64,000 nt of DNA from Liolophura sinensis (lineage: Eukaryota > Mollusca > Polyplacophora > Chitonida > Chitonidae): assembly GCF_032854445.1 (NCBI RefSeq), contig NC_088296.1:6439435-6503434 (forward strand), given 5' to 3'. A program made the position numbers and the translations under genes. Of the stretch, positions 35,837 through 49,400 are shown piece after piece. Every line of letters starts with the position of its first letter. Within the stretch, counting starts at the first letter, position 1. Under the pieces are notes generated by a model, which was given only the letters and a program-made list of their open reading frames with translations, was not told where the DNA came from and ran no database searches.

Positions 35837-36749
35837 CGCTCAAATGAATTTCAAGGCAGTTGCGTGTTGGACTGGTGGGCACAGCGCTTCCTCAGAACAG
35901 TGGAAACTCCATGCAAAATTGAGAATTTCAACAAAGGAACAACATAATGTACCCATTAAGAGCGCTGTCCCAAAACTTCAATTTAACTCTACCATATTCA
36001 ACAAAATGTATACTGAACGTCAATGCAGTTTGTTGTTGGATATCCTAAGCGTCTCTAAGAGGCGTCTCAAACATCCAACTTTTACCAAATTCCACAGTGG
36101 ACCAAGGGGCGTACATACACCAAGCGTGCTTGTTTGGGAAAACGCTGTCTCCGCAGAGTTGTTTCCATCACAAAATTGAGTTTGACTGAATTTCAAACAA
36201 GAATCGAGCTATGTAGCTTGGATAAAGGTTGTCAGCACAGGTTAGGAATATTTCCAAATTCCACCGTATTCAGTATTGCCCTAGACGTTCCATCGAAAAG
36301 AGATTGGCCTTTTAAAATCAGTGATGTTTGTCGCCCTTAATCTTCCATCGGGTACATTGGATAAAGTGCTTGTTAACGTTGCCTATATCGTTGTTGTTAA
36401 ACGTTGCCTATAAATCAGTTAGTGGAATCTAACTGCGTTTTAAACCGCAAAAACGTAATGAGTTTGTGGCGTCCCCAGCACCTGTAGCACGAGAATCCAA
36501 ATGTCTACTGTGTGTAAAGGCCAGCAAGCAGGGAAGAAGTAGTGGTATGTCACCTGAACAACACGGTGAATCACAGCCAAAAGTCCTCGAATTTCATATC
36601 AGCTCATGATGACTTTAAGCACCACAGCCATGGCTGCTTAAGACGTTTGTTTAAAACTTAGCGTGTGGAACTACTTGTTCAAACGGTTCAGTACGAGGGC
36701 CTACTTAACGCATGTCTTTATTACCGTTATGCCCTGATTTATATCACAG

Positions 36750-36750
<1 letters not shown>

Positions 36751-36822
<72 letters not shown>
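36751..36822. repeat. (TA)n microsatellite, about 35 units
   Basis: An uninterrupted TA run of about 70 bp. Confidence 0.97.
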
Positions 36823-36824
<2 letters not shown>

Positions 36825-37146
36825 TTAATACTGAGTGGACGTTTAGAACCTCACTATATTTGGCAGCTTTGACGAACTTTCATAGAATTAACTAAAACGT
36901 TTTCGTGAATTCGAACGTAACTTTGGCTTCAAACACTATGAAAATATTACCTATCTGAATGTTGGCGTGACATTAATTTTTGTCCTTATGTGGTGAACTT
37001 CATAAGGTCAACAATTTTATTTAAATTTTGGTCGACGTGCTAAGGTCATGATCTATCACATATCATCGTGAATCTATTATCTTTGACGGTAAAGCAACAA
37101 TGAGTTAAATATACCTTACAGACAAAGCCATATCTGTAGAGTGAGG

Positions 37147-37478
37147 GAGTGCTTAGGGTTTAACGTCGTACTTAACAATTTTTCGGTCATATGACGACAT
37201 CGGAGTCCTTTGAGTGCATGTACTTGCAATGTACCTCCTTGTTGCAGGACAGATTTCCACCGATCTCTTATCTAGTGCTGCTTCAATGACACGACTTACC
37301 GAAGGCAAGTAAGGGTCATTATACTGATACGGGTCAACAAGTCGGTGCACTATCCTCTTAATGCTGAACGCCAAGCGAGAATGCTACAGCTTTCTCTTTT
37401 AAGGTCTTTGGTGTCACCCGACCTAGGACTGACCCTGGACTGAAGCTGACGCTCAACCAACTGAGCTATCGGGCCCGG
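37147..37478 (-). mobile_element. SINE-B, full length
   Basis: A second, unrelated SINE family. On the minus strand the head GGGCCCGATAGCTCAGTTGG has a good A box, and the 3' end reads CATATGACCGAAAAATTGTT then the TACGACGTTAAACCCTAAGC terminus with CACTC repeats. Length is about 330 bp. Confidence 0.85.
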
Positions 37479-37566
37479 TCCTATATCTGAAGAATTGTAG
37501 TTTCCTGCTGGCTTCCTTTCAAATAGTTATTGTCAGTTATGTTTAGATTCAGTTCTGGAAATATTT

Positions 37567-37737
37567 GATTTTTTTATTGGTGTGTTACGCCGTACTCAAG
37601 AATATTTCACTTATGCCACGGCGGCCAGCAAGGAAGCCAGCACGAGTTGGACTTGAACTCACAGCGACCGCATAAGTGAAAGCCTCCTGAGTCATTGCGC
37701 CGCGCTGGTGTGTCGATCTCCTCGGCCACGGAGACCA
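37567..37737 (-). mobile_element. SINE-A with core deletion
   Basis: Tail half (GTGTGTTACGCCGTACTCAA) joined to the linker and tRNA head, missing about 90 bp of core. Confidence 0.8.
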
Positions 37738-38170
37738 TCTTAATATCTACTAAAGACAGCATCTTGAAACACGATAAATGAAGCATAGCGGCCATGTAAA
37801 CCTATGAAATGTGTAAAAAAAAATTATGCCAGTGAAGGCAGCTTCGAAATCTTACGTTGCCAGTAGATAAAATAGCAATTATATACGAACAAGATTTGTT
37901 TGACTTGTTTATTACCTAATAATATATAGAGATCAGAGATAAGTCAGGTTAATGTACCCTACATGGAGTCAAATCTTTACGAACAGAATACAACTGGGTG
38001 ATAAAACAAGACCATAATACCTAACATGTCACCATAAAAAATTTGGTTTTGGCTTACATGTAGCACGCAGTTTTATTGCCTTCACAGCGATACGGCTTTA
38101 AGAGCGACGAATGTCAATGTAACCATTAAAGGCTGCACAGCTTGATTCTGACTGAATGCACATGTCTACT

Positions 38171-38173
<3 letters not shown>

Positions 38174-38252
<79 letters not shown>
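38174..38252. repeat. (TA)n(CA)n microsatellite
   Basis: About 34 TA units followed by five CA units. Confidence 0.97.
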
Positions 38253-38345
38253 GGAGGATCCTAAATGGAAGCTTAGGCAAACAACGAAAAAAACGTAGCG
38301 TTTAGGCTACCCTTTTTATAAAGCAGTAGCAAATTGAGTTTTTTT

Positions 38346-38443
38346 TACGTCTGTCCAGTTTTCTCTCACAGTAATGCTGGCCACTGTCGTATAACGGAAA
38401 TATTCTTCAGCATGGCGTAAAAGACCGATCAAATAAATAAACA
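38346..38443 (+). mobile_element. SINE-A 3' fragment
   Basis: Only the core end and AAATAAATA tail remain, diverged. Confidence 0.75.
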
Positions 38444-38651
38444 ATAACAGAATATGAAAGAGCTTAATTCTCCCACATACAAATCTGTAAATCACACGAC
38501 AATATTTTGGCATGTAACAGTTCATATATTATTGTCGTTTTAAAGTAACAATAATTGTGATAAGATCAAACGTAGTATCATTGGCTGATACTGCATGTAC
38601 CAAGCCTTCCCATACAACAGTGTCATCTTTTATCAAATAACATAACGTTCA

Positions 38652-38772
38652 TGTTCGCTGTGAGTTCAAGTCCAGCTCGTGCTGGCTTCCTCTCCGGCCG
38701 TACGTGTGAAGGTCTGTCAGCAGCCCGCGGATGGTCGTGGGTTTCCCCCGGATTATGCCCGGTTTCCTCTTT
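38652..38772 (+). mobile_element. SINE-A fragment, 3' truncated
   Basis: Contains B box (GTGAGTTCAAGTCCAGCTC), linker and half the core, without a tail. Loss of the 3' end is unusual for SINE truncation and points to later deletion. Confidence 0.8.
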
Positions 38773-39321
38773 ACTTTCCAGTTAACTTACAGATCATGCT
38801 AATACTTGAAAGTCGAGAATGACATGGACAAAACACACCTGACTACACCCAAGTCGATGTATCACCGATGACTCAGGTTAAATCAAGAGGTTTTGTCAGG
38901 TACTCATTTCTTCTGAATTTTTCGGACATCTGGTCTGCTATAATGCACATGTAACTACATCAGAAATACACAAGTTCACCTTTTCTCAAATGGTCAGTAT
39001 ATCTAACGAAAAACCTATGCATATTTGACATGATGCACTTACCTATTTTTTCTAAAATCTGGGACACTTGGCCAGCTCATTTGTTATATAGTCCATACAT
39101 ATGTTATTCTAACAAGAATATTGAGTTTCTTTTTTCTCTTATGGTTAGACCATACTCACGTACTTACTTTTCCAAAAGGCTGGTAAAGAGATGTAATATT
39201 CTACTTTCAACACCACTCACATCTGTCCCAAATTTTAGAATCAGGGTATAGCAATTTATATTTTGCAAACTTCATGTGATACATGCATAACCTGACATAA
39301 CATTCGCACATGTGAAATGAG

Positions 39322-39660
39322 TAAGTGAGTGCTTGTGGTTTAACATCGTACTTAACAATTTTTCAGTCACATGACGACGAAGGAACCCTTAGAGTGTAAC
39401 CTGCCTCCTTGTTGCAGGGTGGATTTCCACCGCTCTTTTATTTAGTGCTGGTTCACTCAGATGGTTTACCGAAGGCAAGTAAGCCTCCCCGCCCAAGCCA
39501 TTTTACTGACACAGGTCAACCAGTCGTTGCACTATCCCCTTAATGCTGAACAACTTACAACTTCCTCTTTTAAGGTTTTAGGTATGACTGAGCCCAGGAT
39601 TGTTCCTGCATCTACCGCACCCGAAGTGGACGCTCTACCAACTGTGCTATCGGGGCCGGT
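39322..39660 (-). mobile_element. SINE-B, full length
   Basis: Same organisation as the 37.15-kb copy, head GGCCCCGATAGCACAGTTGG, ending at 39322 next to GTAAGTGAGTG. Confidence 0.85.
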
Positions 39661-39763
39661 CACGTGAAATGCACTGTACACGGAGACATGGAGACACATG
39701 TACACTTCTCCTCAACTGTCTATAACTCCCTTCATGTGATACTTGTATCACTGGACACGGTTT

Positions 39764-40327
39764 TCTCACGTGTCTCGGATATCACATGATGCAGTTTTTC
39801 CTATGGCTATCACATGATACAGTTGTCCCACGGGTATCACATGACACAGTTGTCCCACGGGTATCACACGACACAGTTGTCCCACGGGTATCACATGATA
39901 CAGTTGTCCTGCAGGTATCACATGATACAGTTTTCTCATGGGTATCACATGGTGCAGTTTTCCCACAGGTATCACAGTATTCAATTTTCCCATGGGTATC
40001 ACATGATACAGTTGTCCCACAGGTATCACAATACAGTGTTGTCCCATGGGTATCACATGATACAGTTCTCCAAAGGGTATCACATGATACAGATTTCCCA
40101 TGCGTATCACAGAATTCCGTTTTCCCATGGGTATCACATGTTACAGATTTCCCATGTGTATCACAGAATTCAGTTTTCCCATGAGTATCACATGATGCAG
40201 TTTTCCCACAGGTATCACAGAATTAAGTTTTCCCACAGGTATCACATGATACAGATTTCCCATGGGTATCCCTGGACACAGTTTTCCCACAAGTGACACA
40301 GGTATCACAGGATAGAGTTTTCTCACA
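39764..40327. repeat. 27-bp minisatellite, about 20 copies, overlapping the METTL25-like last exon
   Basis: Unit GGTATCACATGATACAGTTT plus TCCCATG. Because the unit is a multiple of three, all frames stay open over long distances in both directions. The end proximal to the gene (40226-40327) is translated as the METTL25-like tail. Confidence 0.95.
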
Positions 40328-40477
40328 CTTTGTACCCACAAGGACAAGGTTTCGAGGAGAGATAAACTCATCAAACACAGGCAGGAGGTAAGCCTGGAAC
40401 CCTTGTTCCTGTAAGAACCTTTGCCTGTCCTGGTGAATGAGGTTCTCAAGGACTGGTTGAAGAAGAACTTGTAAACA
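40223..40477 (-). CDS. METTL25-like: METTL25-like last exon with a minisatellite-encoded tail
   Basis: The acceptor TTGTTTTCAG|TGTTTAC opens a phase 0 exon. Its first 50 codons (40328-40477) encode the family's C-terminus: VLLQPVLENLIHQDRQRFLQ, then LLPVFDEFISPRNLVLVGTK. Family members normally stop at about this point. Here the frame continues 34 more codons into the 27-bp tandem array at 39764-40327, adding repeats of the type SCDTCGKTV before TAA at 40223-40225. The array is a multiple of three bases, so unit number changes would alter tail length without shifting the frame. The splice phase does not match the exon at 46529 (phase 1), so one exon is missing between them. Confidence 0.8.
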   Translation of the reverse strand, partial: CLQVLLQPVLENLIHQDRQRFLQEQGFQAYLLPVFDEFISPRNLVLVGTKCEKTLSCDTCVTCGKTVSRDTHGKSVSCDTCGKT

Positions 40478-43400
40478 CTGAAAACAACAAGGCAATGTTA
40501 CCATTGTTTATAACAAAAGAATATGAAATTTTTATTGGACGTTTTCCAGACTCCTCCACTTCCAAATGATCTGATTGTGAAAAGAACACAGGACAAACAC
40601 ATTTTTGTTAATATGTATGTAAGACTACTTCAAAAAATGTTAGTAACATTAAAACATGGATGGATGCAGAGAGAGAATCAGAGTCTGCACAGGACGGCCC
40701 AAACATCGGGCTGTGATCTGGCCAACAAGACTGTATTTATTTGATTTATCTGACTGGAGTTTTATGGTGTACTCAACAATATTTCTGATCACCTATATGA
40801 TGCTGACGGGCATTATGGTCAGGGGTGAGAAAGGCGAAACTATACATCACACTCATAATTTTGTCATTTTTAGCATTTCTGAATTAAATTCTGAAAATTT
40901 TTCTGATGTATTTTTTGTATAAATAAGAGGAATTCCTTGAAAAAGAGGACAAATCACATGCCTGTATGGTGTAAGGAAACCGGTCCCTGTGGATACAAAG
41001 GTCAATCCACAGAGAACTGCTTATAGGATATTTGGCTAGCATATGGTTGTACTGTAATTTCCAGCCATTGCAAACCCACAATACCCTGACCTCTATGTGC
41101 AAACCCACAATACACTGACCTCTTTGTGCAAACCAAAAATACACTGACCTCTATGTGCAAACCCACAATACACTGATCTCTATGTGCAAACCCACAATAC
41201 ACTGACCTCTATGTGCAAACCCACAATACACTGACCTCTATGTGTAAACCCACAATACACTGACCTCTATGTGCAAACCCACAATACACTGACCTCTATG
41301 TGCAAACCCACACAGTATTCCCTGAACTTCATTAGCATAGGTGTAAAGTGCTGAGCTCAGAAAATAACCAGTTTGTTACAAATCAAGTTGACTTCCCTTT
41401 CTGTTTTTTTTTCTGTCACTCTAGGACAGATTCTGAGTATCTAATTCTAGATGATCACAGTCGTGTGGTTAATTTTGAGCTGGGGGTGGGGGGTGGGGGT
41501 GGGGGGTGGGTGTTGGGAGCCTCCGTGGCTCAGTTAGCTGGCATCTCACCAATGCGGTCGCTATTTCAAGCTCAGCTCATACTGGCTTCCTCTTCGGATA
41601 TTCATGTACATTGGAAGGTCCACCAGCAAACTGCAGATGGTCGTGGGTTTCCCCAGGGCTCTGCCCGGTTTCCTCCCACCATAATGCTGGCTGCCGTCGT
41701 ATAAGTGAAATAAATAAATACATAAATATTGAACTGGGTTTATATTTAAAGACAAATTTTAGGAGCGAAAAATGGGGGCCTCTGTGGATGAGCAGTTCGC
41801 ATGGTAGCGCAGAACAACGAAACAGGAGCCTCTCACTAATGTGATCACCGTGAGTTTGTCAAGATCATGGAGGCGCCCTCTCCAGTTGTACATGGGAAGG
41901 ACTGCTAGACATCTGCAGATGACCACCATATACGTGTAATATTCTTAAGTGTTTTCTGTCAATCTGAGACAGTAGCATGTATGCTTATTAACAAAAACCA
42001 TTTTGAAATTTATTTTATGTATTTTATTGGGGTTTTGACACCGTATGAATATTTCACTAATGCTACTATAGCGAGCAGAAAACCACAACTATCCGCAGTT
42101 TGCTGGCAGACCTTTCCATGTACATGTACAGTATGAGAGGAAGCCAGTATGAGCTGAACTTGAACTTGCAGCGACTGCATTGGTGATACGCTCCTGGAAC
42201 ATTGTGCCGCGCAGGCATGCTAACCACCTGTGCCGTGGAGGCACCCCTCCCCCCCCCCCACCCCCACCCCATCCGATTCAGATATGTAATAATGCACTAC
42301 TCACAGTTAGGGGCTCTATAAAAGCAAAGAACTCTTCACACTGGAGGTATGTTTTGTGTAGTTTTTTTTTCCATTCCTCTACACTGTCATCTGCTTCCAC
42401 CCCAACTGTTAGACAAAGATACATGTACATGGAAGATATCAATGAGTAAAAGAAAGCTAAAACATGAAGTAAGGTTCATCATACAGACAAACTATGCGTA
42501 AAAATACTTTTATTTATTTTTTCAGATTTTTCAGAGTGTTGAAAGGGCTTCAAATATTTAAATACTACGTTAGGTTTCATGTTCCATACTGATGGTCACA
42601 TCACCTTTTATTCCTGGGGTTCATCAAAAGGAAGGAGTTTTTAGGAATCTTTTATCAGTAATCTCATGAGTAAATAGATTTTCCAGCATTCAGTGTTGTG
42701 AATTGGATAAAACTGCTGTGACTTCAGAGTTCCTAAACTCTGATCATATGGCCGATAATGCCCACCTTAGAAGTCAAATATTTGAGCACCTTTTACTTAT
42801 ATCACAAAAGCGTAAAAAAATTAATGAGAGTATATTTATGCATAGTTTCAAGTGGTCTATTTTGTGATACCTACTTTGATTTTTTAGAGGTCTTCTTCTA
42901 TAAACAAAGGACACAAAGTGCAAAAAATGTCACCCTGTCATTCATTTGTGACAATTTCTCAGTCATACAACGAGGAGGAGTCATTAGCTGTGTGTACGTA
43001 TATAGTGTGTGTTCTTGTGGCAGGGTGAGTCCATTCTGCCAAAGTGCTGCCCCCACTGAATTATCATGCCCAAGACACCAAACATGACACCCTACCCAGT
43101 CACATTATACTAACACCTGGCTGACCAGTCATGTTTCCTTCCCTTAATCCTTTCATCAGTGCTGTGCGCCAAGCAAGGCAGCAACAAGTACCATTTTTAA
43201 AGTCTTTGGTATTATCCAACCCGGGTCTGATCCCAGGTCTCCCGACTTTGACGCGGACGCTCTAACCATTAAGCCACCCAAGCTTATCTTTATTTATTCA
43301 ACTGATTGTTTCACAGTATACTCAAAGACCCCTCACTTTTAACATGGGGGTATGTTTTATGGCTGGAGAAAACCAGAGAGCTCAGAATAAACCACCGACC

Positions 43401-46400
43401 TCTGGCAAGTCAGTACCTGTATTAGGTACATTCCCATTTTATACCGAAACACTTTGAAAAAGAAAGCCGTAAAATTTCTTTAAAAGTCAAAGATTCTGTA
43501 GGTTAACTCTCCCATGCATGACTTACTGTGATTCTTCTAATTCTGGGAACATATAGTCAAAATACATTTTTTTACAAATTTACTCGTTCTGGCATACTAT
43601 GCGTGATTTCGGAAACTTATGCAGAATGCCAAAAATGTTGATTTATTTATCTGATGGTGTTTTATGTCATACTCAAGAATATTTCACAAGTACGACAGTG
43701 GCCAGCATTATGGTGGGAGGAAACCCCTCCATGATTTTGGAAACATTATACCAACTGCCCAAAATATAGTTTGTGAATGATCCATGCTCAGTGAAACCTT
43801 TGACATTTGGTCAACACACTTTCCCCCATAACTGCTTCTATCAGTAAAAAGTGAAAACAAATTCTCTTCCAAACCTCTCTCTGAAACCATGTTATTTTGC
43901 CTAGGGTCACCAAACCCACTTAATGTGTCAATCTGGAGTGACGCTCACCCAAGGGGAGATAATTGTCAAGTTGCCTCCCTTTGCCATACAATACACATAG
44001 TCCACAACACAACTTTCAGTGCAATCAAGTACGTAATTAATTGTCTAAAATAGGCTTTATTTACAGTAAGCAATGCATTGAAATAGTCATCCTCCTAAAC
44101 TACACGCAAATTATTTGGCTGCAAAAATATTTGGCTGCAAAAATATGTGACTCCTACAACAATGGCGTAACGTAGCTGGCCTATCCATGGATGCAACAAT
44201 GGTGTAATGTGGCTGGCCTATCCATGGATGCAACAACGGTGTAATGTGGCTCGCCTATCCATGGATGCAACAATGGCGTAACGTGGCTGGCCTATCCATG
44301 GATGCAACAATGGTGTAATGTGGCTGGCCTATACATGGATGCAACAATGGTGTAATGTGGCTGGCCTATCCATGGATGTAACAATGGTGTAATGTGGCTG
44401 GCCTATCCATGGATGCAACAATGGTGTAATGTGGCTGGCCTATCCATGGATGCAACAATGGTGTAATGTGGCTGGCCTATCCATGGATGCAACAATGGTG
44501 TAATGTGGCTGGCCTATCCCTGAGTGCAACAATGGTGTGATGTGGCTGGCCTATCCATGGATGCAACAATTGTGTAATGTGGCTCGCCTATCCATGGATG
44601 CAACAATGGTGTAATGTGGCTCGCCTATCCACAGATGCAACAATGGTGTAATGTGACTGGCCTATCCATGGATGCAACAATGGGGTAATGTGGCTGGCCT
44701 AGCCATGGATGCAACAATGGTGTAATGTGGCTGGACTATCCTTGAGTGCAACAATGGTGTAATGTGGCTGGCCTATCCATGGATGCAACAATGGGGTAAT
44801 GTGGCTGGCCTATCCATGGATGCAATGATGGTGTAGTGTGGCTGGCCTATCCACGGATGCAACAATGGTGTAATGTGACTGGCCTATCCATGGATGCAAC
44901 AATGGGGTAATGTGGCTGGCCTAGCCATGGATGCAACAATGGTGTAATGTGGCTGGCCTATCCATGGATGCAACAATGGTGTAATGTGGCTCGCCTATCC
45001 ATGGATGCAACAATGGGGTAATGTGGCTGGCCTATCCATGGATGCAATGATGGTGTAGTGTGGCTGGCCTATCCACGGATGCAACAATGGTGTAATGTGA
45101 CTGGCCTATCCATGGATGCAACAATGGGGTAATGTGGCTGGCCTAGCCATGGATGCAACAATGGTGTAATGTGGCTGGCCTATCCATGGATGCAACAATG
45201 GTGTAATGTGGCTGGCCTATCTATGGGTGCAACAATGGTGTAATGTGACTGACCTATCCATGGATGCAACAATGGTGTAATGTGGCTGGCCTATCCATGC
45301 ATGCAACAATGGTGTAATGTGGCTGGCCTATCCATGGATGCAACAATGGTGTAATGTGGCTCGCCTATCCATGGATGCAACAATGGTGTAATGTGGCTCG
45401 CCTATCCATGCATGCAACAATGGTGTAATGTGGCTGGCCTATCCATGGATGCAACAATGGTGTAATGTGGCTGGCCTATCCATGGATGCAACAATGGTGG
45501 AATGTGGCTGGCCTATACATGGATGCAACAATGGTGTAATGTGGCTGGCCTATCTATGGGTGCAACAACGGTGTAATGTGGCTGGCCTATCCATGGATGC
45601 AACAATGGTGTAATGTGGCTCGCCTATCCATGGATGCAACAATGGTGTAATGTGGCTGGCCTATCCATGGGTTGCAACAATGGTGTAATGTGGCTGGCCT
45701 ATCCATGGATGCAACAATGGTGTAATGTGGCTGGCTTATCCATGGATGCAACAATGGTGTAATGTGGCTGGCCTATCCATGGATGCAACAATGGTGTAAT
45801 GTGACTGGCCTATCCATGGGTGCAACAATGGTGTAATGTGGCTGGCCTATCCATGGATGCAACAATTGTGTAATGTGGCTGGCCTATCCATGGATGCAAC
45901 AATGGTGTAATGTGGCTGGCCTATCCATGGATGCAACAATGGTGTAATGTGGCTGGCCTATCCATGGGTGCAACAATGGTGTAATGTGGCTGGCCTATCC
46001 ATGCATGCAACAATGGTGTAATGTGGCTGGCCTATCCATGGATGCAACAATGGTGTAATGTGGCTGGCCTATCCATGCATACAACAATGGTGTAATGTGG
46101 CTGGCCTATCCATGGGTGCAACAATCTCAGGCCAATATATGTACATTGTAATATATCTCTACTGTAAGAAAGATCTATTTATTTATTTATTTGATTGGTG
46201 TTTTACGCCGTACTCAAGAACATTTCACTTATATGACTGCGGCCAGCATTATGGTCGCAGGAAAAAAGGCAGAACCACGGGAAGACCCACGACCATCCAC
46301 AGTTTGCTGGCAGACCTTTCTATGTACATGTACAGCCAGAGACGAAGCCAGTATGAGCTGGACTTGAACTCGCAGAGACCGCATTGGTGAGAGGTTTCTG

Positions 46401-49400
46401 GGTCATTATGCTGCGCCATAGTGAAAAAGAAGGCAAACTTCCTTTCGATGTATATGTATATTTAATATCGAAGTACAATTCCATAACTCCACAAACAAGG
46501 TTTAGACATTACAATATATTAAACTCACCTGGTGTCAAATTAGTTCTGCTGAAAACAGCCTCCACGTAATCATCAAATGTTTCACAGTTTTTCTTCAGGG
46601 CAAGTTTTCTGCTGATTTTGTTTAAGGTCAGATTCTCTGAAGGAAAAAAAAAGTAAAGTAAACATCATTTGCAAAGTAATGGAATAAAATGTACATTTTT
46701 ACACAGGGACTGGTTTTCACAGCCTGCAAGTTGAACAGTAACAAGTGGTCATGGAAATTTCCACTTCAACCAGAATTACAAAAGTTAATGCATGCACAGA
46801 AATTAATAAGCACTGCCATATATGGATGTGGAAAGCTGCTCGGGAAGGTTTGTGTAAAGGAGATGCTTACATTTCATCCCCTTGTTCGCGAAAGCAAACG
46901 TAAGGTGATGATGTCACAGAAAGATTGAACATTATATTATGTAAATATACCTTCATGACAGAAGAGCTCTAGAATTCCTCGGAAGGCAACATTGCGTTGA
47001 TGGTATGCATGGTCAGCTTTTGATTGATTGAGCCACCTTGCCCTGATGAAATTAATAGCAGAAATTAAAAATAAAGCAAAAAAAAAACATAGGTCAACCA
47101 CAGTATAATCGTAACCATGACAATACTGAGTTATAGCCCAACACTTAAATAGGCATAGCGACATCTCAATGCATGTTGTCTAGGGTAGGAAAATTTAGTG
47201 AAACAGCCCACTGAGTGAGCGATATCAGTTGTTTTCTTAGACACCATCCAGATGGCGCTATCCCTTTTCTTGTTCATGGGCCATAACTCCGGATATGTTT
47301 CCTATTAAAACCATGCCCGCTGCTGGACCGGAGGTTCATCACAATCAGGGACAGTCCCAAACACAACTACATCAGAACTTTCTGAATGATAATCAAATAA
47401 CCCTCCCTGTCAGACAGATGAATCGCTGGCTAGCTCATTTGACTTTTTATTAGTGTTGTCATCATCTGGTTTGCACGCAATTAGTTCCTTTCTCTATTAT
47501 GTCAACGTTTCCCTATTGTATTCCTTCTAAAGCAAAGAGGTACCTGAAATGGCCTAAACATACGAACACAAAAGAACATTTTCGGAGTCAAGTAAATGTC
47601 ATCAGATATATTTACTTCTGGTGCTTAAATTGATCTTGTCCCAATACGATATCATCCTACATTCCAAACACCTCTCAAAGCACCTTTCTAAAATCAGTAG
47701 AACTCCCAGAATCTGGAAAAATGCGCTGCTTCATAATGGGCGAAATTTTAAGTCATTCAGGGTATAAGCACTCTAGTGAAACAGCAGAGAATGACATGTG
47801 TTTTAAATCCATGTATTCACTGGAAAGGCTCTACAGTCTGCGACCACTTGTCAACTATCACGCTGCCAGTGTTGTCAGTGAAAATCAATTACTCCAAGCC
47901 TTTTATATTACTGTAACTCTTCGACCTTTTCTCATGTTTGCAAGGTGTTTATTCAGACATATTCTGGAGACATTATTCTGTGAAGGCTGATAAAATTATA
48001 CTTTTTGTGAAGCACTGAAACTGGCCAATCCACCTCGTGTAGTTTTGTCTCCAAAATCAATTATAAATTACGTGTATAAATGTGCATAAACTGCACCGAA
48101 AGTTGCTCTTCATACGCAAAAAGATTAAGGAAATAGGTTACAGCTCATTTTTTCATCACACAAAACATTTTTAACCAGTTATCAATGAAGACTTATAAAC
48201 ATAATGGGCATTTTGATTTTCTCATGAATAAACATTACCTGGTTTCTTGAGCAGCCAATCGAAATGCAGGTGTCCCTAAAGTCCAGTGTCGACTGGCTGA
48301 TCGCACTTCAAACATTGCTGCTTGACAACTTCTGCTCATAGGAAAGTTTTTCATGTAAACTTTGACATTTTCACCTGAAAACATCGAACATTACTTGTAT
48401 AGCATGAAATAGATGTAGTTGCGCAAACAGAAAGCTGTTGAGATATGGGTTTATGGTTTCACTTGATTTGATTTGATTGGTGTTTAACGCCATACTCAAG
48501 AATATTTCACTTATACGCCAGCGGCCAGCATTATGGTGGGAGGAAACCTGGCAGAACCTGGGGGAAACCGAGAACCATCTGCAGGTTGCTGGTGGACCTT
48601 CCCACGTATGATATGGGTTTATGTGATTTGATCCTTTGATTTTCCTTCAGCTCTTCATGTTAACAAACAGCAGTATATTTAAAGAAAAAGCCCATAGTTC
48701 TAGTAAGATCTGATACAAATTCTGAGTTTTAAACTACCTTTAAACTTTGTTTATATATTCCTCTTACTGAATAACAAGTGTTTATTTCTCGTCAAATATT
48801 TATCTATTATTCTGTTTCAGTAGTGTGTCGTTTATGGAACTGCCTGGAGCATTTATTGTGGCCTATACATAAGCATGTACCAACCTGAGCTCAGAGCCAT
48901 CCTGTGGTAACAGCAACTCACCCCAGCTAGGAGAGTGACACAGTCTAACTTTGTGAAGTACTTCAGCATGGTTGAGGTGAGATCTCCACAGCAGTGGAGC
49001 CCAGTCATGCAAACCTTCACTTCCTGACCTTTGGCCTCTCTGACCTCTGACCCAGGTTCAAGGTCACCTTGTCTGACAATGCCAGTGATAAGGTCTTGGA
49101 ACTGATTCATGACCTCTGCATTGTCCTGTAGGTCAAAGGTCAAGGACACAAACTTGCCAGCATCTTGACCTGGTAGAATGGGAAAAAAATGATAAGTTCT
49201 GACCAACCTGTTCCAAAAAAAAGAACACCCAAATCTTACATCTTGAGAAACATGTAATTTCCAGGTTTTGGATGTTACAACACACTACTCCTTTAAACTT
49301 TTCGCCCAATTCAAGTACATTTTTAATGATTTTGTTGACAAAATTACATTGGTTGAATTTGCCAAATTTCAGGACTTCTCAAACAGCATAATTTTATCAG

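Larger units (their letters stand above)
35510..37140. other. Upstream flank of the KCNMB-like gene
   Basis: Presumed promoter side, with a CRE at 35829 and a long (TA)n at 36751. A 111-codon plus-strand frame at 35844-36179 begins with an ATG, but I do not recognise it and see no supporting splice or family signal. Confidence 0.5.

Noticed and set aside
35844-36179. A 111-codon plus-strand frame starting 8 bp after a CRE
   Set aside because: No recognisable domain, and the composition looks like chance open sequence upstream of a gene on the other strand.
37147-37478. tRNA-like sequence GATAGCTCAGTTGG
   Set aside because: It is the head of SINE-B. It lacks a proper acceptor stem and anticodon arm, so it is not a tRNA gene.
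39766-40449. Several overlapping open frames of 100-160 codons with VIPVGQLYH or HDTVVPRVS repeats
   Set aside because: These are translations of the 27-bp minisatellite. Only the frame joined to the METTL25-like exon has independent support.
40544-40595. Possible missing METTL25-like exon after CACAATCAG (DHLEVEESGK)
   Set aside because: No donor gives the required phase, and the only candidate would leave an intron of about 36 bp.
44155-46127. Regular repeats that could suggest a CRISPR array
   Set aside because: The 37-bp units are contiguous, without unique spacers, and lie in an intron of a eukaryotic gene.
46058-46390. A 110-codon frame joining satellite and SINE
   Set aside because: It runs from the 37-bp satellite into a SINE-A copy, both non-coding.
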